From NCBI RefSeq assembly GCF_010667655.1, contig NZ_WHZU01000004.1, positions 1 through 64,000 of the forward strand: 64,000 nt of DNA, written 5' to 3'. Positions 1 through 7,568 of the stretch are shown in pieces. The notes beneath the pieces were generated by a model. That model saw only the letters and a program-made list of their open reading frames with translations, did not search any database and had not been told where the DNA came from. Source of the stretch: Bifidobacterium saimiriisciurei (lineage in GTDB: Bacteria > Actinomycetota > Actinomycetes > Actinomycetales > Bifidobacteriaceae). The position numbers and the translations under genes are program-made. How positions within the stretch are numbered: the first letter of the stretch is position 1; the number at the start of each line of letters is the position of its first letter.

Positions 1-71
1 GCCGTCGGCGAGGCCGACCGAGGGGCGTGTCTTGGCGGAATCGTTCCCGGTGGTGTAGACTCGTTGTCATT

Positions 72-89
72 CATCGATGTTATCGATGT
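72..89. promoter_or_regulatory. LacI-family operator candidate
   Basis: The sequence CATCGATGTTATCGATGT holds two ATCGAT half-sites and lies 27 bases before the GH28 start codon. Related ATCGAT/TTATCGAT motifs occur upstream of the YetA/PcRGLX-like gene, the GH2 gene and the second LacI gene in this window. LacI regulators of bifidobacteria commonly use such palindromes; which regulator binds here is inferred. Confidence 0.5.
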
Positions 90-115
90 CATTTTCATTC
101 AACGGAGAACCACCC

Positions 116-1459
116 ATGGATTACCTCATCACCGCATACGGCGCCGTCGCCGACGGCGTGACCAACAACCGCAAGGCCATCCAACAGGCCATCGACGCCG
201 CCAACGAGGCCGGCGGCGGTCGCGTCGTCGTGCCGACCGGCCGGTTCCTCACCGGAGCACTGGTATTGAAAAGCAACGTGACGTTGCATCTCGGGACCGG
301 CGCATGGCTCATCGGCAGCCTGGACCTCGCCGACGGCATCGACTTCGCCGCCGAATTCGACGACGACACCGAGAACGCCGGCTGGACCGGCGGCTGCTTC
401 CTCTTCGCCCGCCACGCCGAGAACATCACCATCGAAGGCCACGGCACCATCCACGGCCAGGGCGACACGGTGTTCTACGACGACAACGCCGACAATGGGC
501 TGCACGAATGTCCCAAGAACGTACGCACCCCCGCGTGGGAACGCCCGCGCACCACGTTCTTCGAGGACGTGGAGAACCTCACCGTGCGCGACGTCACCTT
601 CCGCGACGCCGCGTTCTGGACCCTGCACATGGCCGGCTGCCGTCACGTGCTCGTCGACGGCGTGCGCATCCTCAACGACCAGCGCGGCGCCAACAACGAC
701 GGCATCGACCCCGACACCTGCCAGGACGTCGTCATCACCAACTGCATCGTCAAGGCCGGCGACGACGCCATCGTCGTGAAGAACACCCCGCCCATGGCCG
801 CCAAATACGGCGCCTGCGAGAACATCGTCATCTCCAACTGCGTGCTGTACTCGCATGACTCCGCATTGAAGATCGGCACCGAGACGGCGAACGCCATCCG
901 GCATGTGGTGCTCTCCGACTGCGTGTTCCGCGACTGCTCGCGCGGTGTCGGCATCTGGGCGCGCGACGGCGCGACCATCGAGGACATCCACGTGCATCAC
1001 GTCTCCGGCAACACCCGTCACTTCGCCGACTGCCCGCAGCGTGAGTTCGCGCCGCGCTGGTGGGGCAAGGGCGAGCCCGTCTTCATCTCCGCGACGCCGC
1101 GCGTCAGGCCGTCGTCGCCGCTGCCGGGCGTGATCCGCGACGTGACGTTCGACCACATCTGGATGACCTGCGAATCGGGCGTGTTCATCGCCGGCGAGGA
1201 AGACGCGGTCATCGAGAACGTCGACATCGCGGACCTTTCGCTCACCCAGCGCGTGCAGGGCACGCAGAGGCCGGCCCTCTTCGACGAGCAGCCAAGCGTG
1301 CACGGCGTCTACGAGCACGAGATCCCCGCCCTGTACGTGCGGCATGGGCGCGATATCCGCGTTTCCGGTACGGTGCGGCGCGAGGGCGAGTTCCGCGCGT
1401 TCCCGCTCGTCGAGACCGAATCGTCCGAACGCGTGAGCGTGAACCTGCGCGAACGGTGA
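116..1459 (+). CDS. Glycoside hydrolase family 28 (polygalacturonase-like)
   Basis: This 447-residue protein has the right-handed beta-helix pattern of GH28 pectinases. The N-terminus (DYLITAYGAVADGVTNNRKA) is the family's opening segment, and the middle carries NNDGIDPDTC near residue 193, AGDDAIVVK near 214 and SHDSALKIGTE near 246, which match the NxD, GDD and following conserved blocks that hold the catalytic aspartates. Members hydrolyse galacturonic acid linkages in pectin or rhamnogalacturonan. No signal peptide is visible, so it probably acts on imported oligosaccharides. The start at 116 is preceded by GGAG; an in-frame ATG at 77 has no ribosome site. It begins a rightward group with the mutarotase-like and SGNH genes. 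Exo versus endo action and the exact substrate are not determined. Confidence 0.88.
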   Translation: MDYLITAYGAVADGVTNNRKAIQQAIDAANEAGGGRVVVPTGRFLTGALVLKSNVTLHLGTGAWLIGSLDLADGIDFAAEFDDDTENAGWTGGCFLFARHAENITIEGHGTIHGQGDTVFYDDNADNGLHECPKNVRTPAWERPRTTFFEDVENLTVRDVTFRDAAFWTLHMAGCRHVLVDGVRILNDQRGANNDGIDPDTCQDVVITNCIVKAGDDAIVVKNTPPMAAKYGACENIVISNCVLYSHDSALKIGTETANAIRHVVLSDCVFRDCSRGVGIWARDGATIEDIHVHHVSGNTRHFADCPQREFAPRWWGKGEPVFISATPRVRPSSPLPGVIRDVTFDHIWMTCESGVFIAGEEDAVIENVDIADLSLTQRVQGTQRPALFDEQPSVHGVYEHEIPALYVRHGRDIRVSGTVRREGEFRAFPLVETESSERVSVNLRER

Positions 1460-1493
1460 TGAGGCGAAGTACGGACCTGAAGGAGTGATGATC

Positions 1494-2228
1494 ATGGCGA
1501 ATGTTGAACGGGCGTCGTATCGGGCGGTGCTGAGGCCCGGGGCCGACGGCACCGAATCCCTGGAGGCCGCGGTCCGGGACGCCGCCGCGCAGGCGAAGCG
1601 CCTCGTCGACGACGGAGCGCTGCTTACGGTCGGCATGTACCGGCACGGCGACCAGCTGTTCCTGTACGCCGAGCACATGTACGAAGGCGATTGCCGTTCC
1701 GGTTCGGACGCCGTCCGCCGCGCGCCCGACGACTGGGGCTGGCTGCATGGTCTGCTCAGGCCGTTCCCGTCCATGAACGGCCGTGACGTCGAAGAGGTCG
1801 AATGGGCGGCCATGCATCCGGTGTTCTGGTTCGACGAGCCGAAAAGCGCGGACTATTACACGCGCCGTCCGAGGCCGGACGCCCGGTGCGGACGCATCGC
1901 CGTGCTCTACCCGGACAAGCTCATGGACTACGTATGCCATCATCAGGCCATCGTGCGCGAGGGTCTGCTCGTCGGCGACCGCTACCAGTTCATCTCCATC
2001 CACGACAATGTGCTGTTCAGCTACTTCGAACGGCCCCGTGACCGCGGCCGGCGGAACATCAGCGGCGTCGACCGGCCGTCCGAGGAGATTCGGCGGTGGC
2101 TGGACGTCGACCCCGCCTCGCATTTCAATCATTTCCCCGAGGCGAACGGTGACGACTTCCTCGTCATCGACACGCTGTTCGATTTCGGACTGTCATCGGT
2201 CCAAGAAGGGAATCATGATGATGCGTGA
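1494..2228 (+). CDS. Tandem rhamnose-mutarotase-like protein
   Basis: No certain family is recognised for this 244-residue protein. Two halves look alike in layout. The first has RAVLRPG...LLTVGMYRHGDQLFLYAEHMY and ends near WAAMHPVFWFD. The second has RIAVLYPDKLMDYVCHHQAI, then YQFISIHDNVLFSYFE and ends in a similar acidic strand. This resembles L-rhamnose mutarotase, a dimeric alpha/beta-barrel of about 104 residues that interconverts rhamnose anomers, so the gene may be a fused pair. The start at 1494 is chosen because AAGGAG lies 9 bases upstream; ATG at 1488 is too close. It overlaps the next gene by 14 bases. Placement beside GH28 and esterase genes fits handling of rhamnose-containing pectin sugars. 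The mutarotase link is an inference from pattern only. Confidence 0.5.
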   Translation: MANVERASYRAVLRPGADGTESLEAAVRDAAAQAKRLVDDGALLTVGMYRHGDQLFLYAEHMYEGDCRSGSDAVRRAPDDWGWLHGLLRPFPSMNGRDVEEVEWAAMHPVFWFDEPKSADYYTRRPRPDARCGRIAVLYPDKLMDYVCHHQAIVREGLLVGDRYQFISIHDNVLFSYFERPRDRGRRNISGVDRPSEEIRRWLDVDPASHFNHFPEANGDDFLVIDTLFDFGLSSVQEGNHDDA

Positions 2229-2886
2229 TTTCTCACGGGTCTCCATCAACTGTCTCGGCGATTCCACCACATGGGGTGACGACGGCACGCGCGGCGGCGG
2301 TCCGACGATCTCCTGGCCGGCCCATCTGCAACGGCTGCTTGGGGCCGGGACGGTGCGCAACTACGGCATCAAGGGATGCAGCGTGGCCAAACACCCCGAC
2401 CGCACCGACAGTTTCATCGAGCGCTATGGGGATATGGACCCGGACGCCGACATCGTCCTGGTGTTTGGCGGAGTCAATGACTTCAACTATGGATTGCCGC
2501 TTGGCGGTATGGGCGATACCGATGTGCGATGCTTTTTCGGCGCGGTCGATACGCTGATTCGCGGGCTCGTCCACCGGTATCCGGATGCCGACATCGTGTT
2601 CATGACATCGGCGAAGACCGGAGGGGTGGATCATGGGCATTTTCCTGCGTTTTTCGACCATAACGCCGCCGGTCTGCAGCAGGCCGACTATGCCGATGCC
2701 ATGAAGCGGGTGTGCGCATGGTATGGCGTTCCCGTCATCGACATGTTCAACGAATCCGGGATGTCGGCATTGACGCCGGAGCATCAACCGGCGTATCTGC
2801 CGGATGGACTGCATTACAGCATCGCCGGGTATGATCGGTTGGCTCGGCGCGTCGCCGCGGAGCTGCTGCGGTTCGTGGCGTTCTGA
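2215..2886 (+). CDS. SGNH/GDSL-family hydrolase
   Basis: This 223-residue protein carries the blocks of SGNH esterases: GDSTTWG near the N-terminus with the nucleophile serine, GGVNDFN as block III, and DGLHYSIAGYDRLA near the C-terminus with the catalytic Asp and His. SGNH enzymes in glycan loci usually remove acetyl groups from sugars. Three consecutive ATGs at 2215, 2218 and 2221 follow an AAGAAGGG ribosome site, so the exact start is uncertain by two residues. The gene overlaps the preceding mutarotase-like gene, which implies translational coupling. No signal peptide is seen, so it should be cytoplasmic. Confidence 0.82.
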   Translation: MMMRDFSRVSINCLGDSTTWGDDGTRGGGPTISWPAHLQRLLGAGTVRNYGIKGCSVAKHPDRTDSFIERYGDMDPDADIVLVFGGVNDFNYGLPLGGMGDTDVRCFFGAVDTLIRGLVHRYPDADIVFMTSAKTGGVDHGHFPAFFDHNAAGLQQADYADAMKRVCAWYGVPVIDMFNESGMSALTPEHQPAYLPDGLHYSIAGYDRLARRVAAELLRFVAF

Positions 2887-2896
2887 GGTCGCCCGG

Positions 2897-3958
2897 TCAA
2901 CGTTCCCCATCGGCCCATCGTGTGGACCGCCTTCGGGGATGTCGCTTCTTCGGGAGAGCGGTTGATGACGTGGAGGCGCGCTGGATCAGGTTGCCCGAAA
3001 CCGTGATCATGCCGTGATGGGGGTTGCCTTGGATGGCGTCGAGCAGCGCCATCGCCGCCACCCGGCCGATGCGTTCGCAGTCGCTGTCCACGGTGGTGAG
3101 CGGCACGGCGGCATCGACGATCTGCCGTTCCCAGTTGTCGTGTCCGATCACCGCCACGTCGTCGGGCACATGCAGGCCGTGTCCCATCAATGTCTCCAGT
3201 GCCCCACGGGCGATGCGATCGTTGAGGCAGTACAGTCCGTCAAACGGCATGTCGTCCTGCAGCAGCAGTTCGGTGGCCTTGCGTCCCCAAGAGACATCCC
3301 AGCTGCCGAATCTTGGCGGGGCCACCGGGCGAAGCCCATGCATGGCGAACGCGTGTTTCACGCCGATCATGCGTTCGGATGTGGCGCGTGCATGCTCGGG
3401 TCCTCCGATCACCGCGATGCGTCTTCGACCGCGGTCGATCAGATGGCTGATCGCCAACTCGGCCCCTTGCCGGGAATCCGCCGTCACGGAACAATCGTCG
3501 GGATCGCGTGACGGGCCATAGACGTATACCACCGGGGTGTCCCCGATCAGGCTACGGGGGATGGGGGAACGCGGATCCACGGACTTGTTGACGACGAGCA
3601 GTCCGTCAATGTTGCGGGACATAAGCTGCTCTATGCGACTGGTCTCCAATCTGGCGTCGCCGCGCGAATTGGCCAGCAGGATGGAATGCTTCATCGGGCC
3701 CAGCGCGTCTTCGGCCCCGATGAGCACCGGCAGCGACGGTCGGCCCTCAAGATCGGTGGTGATGAGTCCGACCATGCCGGAATGCCAGGTCTTGGCGCGT
3801 CCCTTGTCGCCCGGGGTGTATCCCAATTGCACGGCGACCTGATGTACGAGTCTCTTGGTGCCGGCCGCGGTGCCGCCGTGGTCGGCCAATGCGCGGCTCA
3901 CCGTGGACACCGATACGTGCGCCGCTCTGGCGATGTCCTCCATCGTTGGTTTGACCAT
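2897..3958 (-). CDS. LacI-family transcriptional regulator
   Basis: This 353-residue repressor begins with a LacI helix-turn-helix (TMEDIARAAHVSVSTVSRAL), followed by a periplasmic-binding-protein-like sensor domain with GMVGLITTDL, DGLLVV and a typical FDGLYCLNDRIA stretch. The start at 3958 puts the HTH at the usual distance from the N-terminus; ATG at 3970 is the alternative, and neither has a clear ribosome site. It is divergent from the GH115 gene, and a TTGCAA-AA-TTGCAA palindrome lies between them, which suggests autoregulation and control of GH115. The effector is unknown but is probably a product of the glycan locus. Confidence 0.9.
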   Translation of the reverse strand: MVKPTMEDIARAAHVSVSTVSRALADHGGTAAGTKRLVHQVAVQLGYTPGDKGRAKTWHSGMVGLITTDLEGRPSLPVLIGAEDALGPMKHSILLANSRGDARLETSRIEQLMSRNIDGLLVVNKSVDPRSPIPRSLIGDTPVVYVYGPSRDPDDCSVTADSRQGAELAISHLIDRGRRRIAVIGGPEHARATSERMIGVKHAFAMHGLRPVAPPRFGSWDVSWGRKATELLLQDDMPFDGLYCLNDRIARGALETLMGHGLHVPDDVAVIGHDNWERQIVDAAVPLTTVDSDCERIGRVAAMALLDAIQGNPHHGMITVSGNLIQRASTSSTALPKKRHPRRRSTRWADGER

Positions 3959-3983
3959 GCCGGCCATCATAGACGATGCCCAT

Positions 3984-3997
3984 TGCAAAATTGCAAA
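3984..3997. promoter_or_regulatory. Candidate operator in the lacI-GH115 divergent region
   Basis: TTGCAAAATTGCAA contains two self-complementary TTGCAA half-sites with a 2-base centre, a form common for LacI-family operators. It lies 26 bases upstream of the regulator start and 85 bases upstream of GH115. A second possible site with an ATCGAT core is at 4050-4055. Function is inferred from position. Confidence 0.4.
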
Positions 3998-4081
3998 AAC
4001 GGATGCGCCGCGAGTGCACTGCCGGAATAGTCGGTACCGTGGGAATGTAATCGATGACAAAGTGGTCTGTAAGGAGTACTC

Positions 4082-7000
4082 ATGACCTCCACCATGATCT
4101 ACGACGGCGTACGTACTGCCCCGATACTGACTGACGCCGCCTACGAGCCCAACGCATCCGATCCGTTTGCGCCGCGCAGCTACGCGCAGGTCCTACGGGC
4201 GGTCGGCGACCTACGCCAGGACATCGCCATGGTCACGGGGGCGATTCGCTATCACGTCGTGCGTGACGCCATGGTCGACGACGCCGTCGCCCGTGATGCC
4301 CGACTTGCCGCTGCGGACGGGAACAAGGTCCCGGCGCTGGAGACGGACCCCGCCCTGGTCGCCGGTTCGAATGCGATCATCATCGGATCCATGGCGTCAA
4401 GCGCACTGCTGCGTGCCATCGTGGCCAACGGCGGGTTCGACGAAGCGCGGACCATCGCCGGCGAGCGCGAGTCCTATGCGATCAAGTCCATAGACGATCC
4501 GCTGCCCGGTATCGGTCATGCGCTGGTCGTCGCCGGCTCGGACGCCAGGGGGACGATCTACGGCACCTACGCGGTGTCGGAACGCATTGGCGTCTCCCCG
4601 TTCTACTGGTACAGCGATGTTCCGGTCGTCGTGCGCCCCCATATCGACGTCGATTTCACCGAAGCCCTCGTTGTGCATGCGCCGGCGGTGCGGTTCCGCG
4701 GATTGTTCATCAACGATGAGGATCTGTCCGTCACCAATTGGGCGGCCCGCAAGTTCCCGGTCGGTCATGGCACTCCCGACGTGAACTACTACCGGCACCT
4801 GTTCGAGATGATGCTGCGACTGGGGCTGAACACGTTATGGCCGGCCATGCATCCCGTATCCACGGCGTTCAACATGGCCGAAGACGATGCCGGCGTGCCG
4901 ATCAACGCCAGGGAGGCATCCCGATACGGCATCGTCATCGGTACTTCGCACTGCGAAAACATGCTGCGATCCAATCCGGGCGAATGGGAGCCGTGGTACC
5001 GTGCGCACAAGAGCGAATACGCCATGACGAGCAATGGCGTCGAGCATGCCGATTACACGGGTGCCCAGCGCGCCCGGTTCACCGGCGTCTCCTTGGAGGC
5101 CGACCGCGCGTTCGATTTCACGACCAATCGTGACGCGGTGATTCAGTATTGGCGTGAACGACTGGAGGCGAACAAGGGTTTCGAAAGCATACTCACACTC
5201 GGCATCCGAGGCATTCACGACGGCGGATTCAATGCGAGCGGGCTCGACGAATGCTATGAGGGCGCCACCGTTCAGGAGCGTCAGGTGGCGTTCATGACCG
5301 ACGTGATTCGTACGCAGCGTGCGCTCATCGACGAGGTGTATGGCGAGGGCGCCTCCCGCAGCGTGCCGCAGGTGCTTATCGTGTACAAGGAGATCGCCGA
5401 CGTCTACAATGCCGGCCTGCGCGACGTCATGACGTCCGAATTCGACGATGTCATGCTCATGTGGGCCGAAGACAACTACGGGTATCTGCGGCAGTATCCC
5501 ACCGGACGCGAAGCGGCCCGTTCCGGCGGTTCCGGCGTATACTACCACAGTTCGTATCTTGGTTCGCCCGGTTCGTGGCTGTGGCTCAACAGCATCCAGC
5601 CGGCTCTGATGGGCGAGCAGTTGCGCCATGCCTACGACACGGGCATGCGCGCTGTGTGGATCCTCAATGTTGGCGATGTCAAGCCGGGTGATCTGGTCAC
5701 GGAATATTTCTCCCGGCTCTCATGGGATCCCGATATGTGGAGCGCCGACCGGATCCGTGAATATCTGGTGGGACAGGCCCGGCGCGACTATCGGCTCGAC
5801 GGTCCGGACGCCGCCGCGGTGGCCGAGGCCGTGTCCGACTATCATCGGCTGATCGGTGTCAAGCGAGCCGAGTTCTACACCACGTTCTATCACGATTTCG
5901 ACCTGAGCGTCACCGACGAGGGGGATGAGGCGCAGCGCATGCTCGATCGCGCCCGCGATGTGGTGGAGCGCCTTGATCGGGTGGCGGCCCGTCTTGACGG
6001 GGACGCCGCCGACGCCTTCTATGAGCAGATCCGCTACCACGCGCTGTCCATGTTCGACGTGCTGGACGAGTATGTCAACTGGTGGAAGTGCCGGAGGGCG
6101 GTGAAACAGGGGCGCTTCGGCAGCGCCCGTGTTCACGAGCGTGCATCGATCGCCGCCGCCGATCGCATCAGGGCGCGTGTGCAGGACTTCGGCGGGTGCA
6201 CTCACGGCAAGTGGGTGGGATACATGGGCTGGCAGGGCATTATGTGCACCAATCCGATAGACGTCGAAACCTGGGGCGCCGACATCATCCAGCGTGACCA
6301 GTATCCGTATCTTGACGAGCCGGGGACGGGTGTGGGCGCCGTCGCCGAAGGGGAGACGGACGTCCTGCGGTTCAGCGTCCGCGAACCCCGACGGCATCTG
6401 TTCCTCGACGTGTTCTCCCGTGCGGACGGGCCGGCTGCGTGGGTCATCGACGCGCCGCAATGGGTGGTTCTATCGTCCCGTTCGGGCGTCACCGACACCG
6501 AGCGGCGCATCATCGTGGGCATCGACTGGAATGCGGTCGCCGCCGCCGGCGCGCATGCGGACGTCGTCGTTCGCAACGCGGCGCTCGGCGAGGACGGGGA
6601 GGCCGGGGAACCCGGCGACGTGGCGGCCGTGTTCCATGTGGAGGCCGACGCCGCATGGCCTGATGCCGCCGTCGGTGGACATGGTTTCGTGGAGGCCAAC
6701 GGCCGGGTGGTGATGCGGGCGGAGCATAGCTCAAAGGTCGTCGTGGGGGCGGACGGCAGCGAATGGCGGTATGTCGCCGATGAAGGGCCGCATGGCGGCG
6801 TGATGAAGGCGTATCCGCAGACCGGACGGTCGGCTGTCGGTCGCGGGGCGGCGATGCTGTTCGATGCGTATTTCGACCGGGCCGGCGACTATCGCGGCAT
6901 CGTCAAGCGTCTGCCCACGCTGAGCGAGGGGGTCGAGGACGACGGATCCGAGCGTTCGTGCGCCCTCGCCGTGGAGGTGAACGGCGGCGGCGCGCAATTG

Positions 7001-7255
7001 CTGCGGGGCAATCGTTCGTGGATCGCCCAGAAAGGCAACAGCTTCACCGTGGCGGACATGGGCAATCCATGGGTCGTGAACATGCTGCGCGGGGTGGAGC
7101 CGTTGGAATTTCGTGTCAGGGCCCGCGCCGGATGGAACACCATCGTGGTGCGTCGTGTCGATCCTTCGATAATCGTCGACGGCATTGAGGTCGAAACACG
7201 CGAGGGTGCTTTGGGGGCGTCTCTGACCGGTCCTGGTGAGAGTCCTCGGGCGTGA
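4082..7255 (+). CDS. Glycoside hydrolase family 115 (alpha-glucuronidase)
   Basis: This 1057-residue protein matches GH115, whose members remove 4-O-methyl-glucuronic or glucuronic acid from xylan and related glycans. Visible landmarks are the N-terminal IIIGSM region with GTIYGTYAVSERIGVSPFYW, the FRGLFINDEDLSVTNWA segment, GLNTLWPAMHP, a conserved TSHCENMLRSN stretch, and MLMWAEDNYGYLRQYP. The C-terminal third is beta-rich, as in the family. Length is in the usual 900-1100 range. There is no signal peptide, so the substrate should be imported oligosaccharide. AAGGAG at 4070-4075 precedes the ATG. Transcription is divergent from the adjacent LacI gene. Confidence 0.88.
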   Translation: MTSTMIYDGVRTAPILTDAAYEPNASDPFAPRSYAQVLRAVGDLRQDIAMVTGAIRYHVVRDAMVDDAVARDARLAAADGNKVPALETDPALVAGSNAIIIGSMASSALLRAIVANGGFDEARTIAGERESYAIKSIDDPLPGIGHALVVAGSDARGTIYGTYAVSERIGVSPFYWYSDVPVVVRPHIDVDFTEALVVHAPAVRFRGLFINDEDLSVTNWAARKFPVGHGTPDVNYYRHLFEMMLRLGLNTLWPAMHPVSTAFNMAEDDAGVPINAREASRYGIVIGTSHCENMLRSNPGEWEPWYRAHKSEYAMTSNGVEHADYTGAQRARFTGVSLEADRAFDFTTNRDAVIQYWRERLEANKGFESILTLGIRGIHDGGFNASGLDECYEGATVQERQVAFMTDVIRTQRALIDEVYGEGASRSVPQVLIVYKEIADVYNAGLRDVMTSEFDDVMLMWAEDNYGYLRQYPTGREAARSGGSGVYYHSSYLGSPGSWLWLNSIQPALMGEQLRHAYDTGMRAVWILNVGDVKPGDLVTEYFSRLSWDPDMWSADRIREYLVGQARRDYRLDGPDAAAVAEAVSDYHRLIGVKRAEFYTTFYHDFDLSVTDEGDEAQRMLDRARDVVERLDRVAARLDGDAADAFYEQIRYHALSMFDVLDEYVNWWKCRRAVKQGRFGSARVHERASIAAADRIRARVQDFGGCTHGKWVGYMGWQGIMCTNPIDVETWGADIIQRDQYPYLDEPGTGVGAVAEGETDVLRFSVREPRRHLFLDVFSRADGPAAWVIDAPQWVVLSSRSGVTDTERRIIVGIDWNAVAAAGAHADVVVRNAALGEDGEAGEPGDVAAVFHVEADAAWPDAAVGGHGFVEANGRVVMRAEHSSKVVVGADGSEWRYVADEGPHGGVMKAYPQTGRSAVGRGAAMLFDAYFDRAGDYRGIVKRLPTLSEGVEDDGSERSCALAVEVNGGGAQLLRGNRSWIAQKGNSFTVADMGNPWVVNMLRGVEPLEFRVRARAGWNTIVVRRVDPSIIVDGIEVETREGALGASLTGPGESPRA

Positions 7256-7273
7256 GCGCCGGCCGCCGGATGC

Positions 7274-7362
7274 ATCGATATGACCTTGTGGTGATATCGA
7301 TAGGGAGATATGCGTATTCATCATGGGTAAACCCTTTGCTATCATTAATGTTATCGATAAAA
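7274..7362. promoter_or_regulatory. Cluster of ATCGAT operator candidates
   Basis: The 313-base gap between the GH115 and YetA-like genes (7256-7568) holds no gene. It has ATCGAT at 7274-7279 and 7296-7301, and a perfect palindrome TTATCGATAA at 7351-7360 in an AT-rich stretch suited to a promoter. An AAGGAG ribosome site ends the gap. Control by one of the two LacI regulators is inferred. Confidence 0.45.
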
Positions 7363-7568
7363 TTACAGAATCAAAAAAAGATATCTATCTATCACGATTT
7401 GATATTTTTTGACCTGTAAAACGATGGCAACGCTGATAGATTGTTCAGCAAGAGGCAGCCCGCCGCGAATGCGGCGGACCGCCCGACAAACGACGATGTT
7501 GCACAGCGACAACCGTTCCCACCACAACGGCGTAGGACGATGGGGCGGTCGTAAGGAGATGAACGCAG

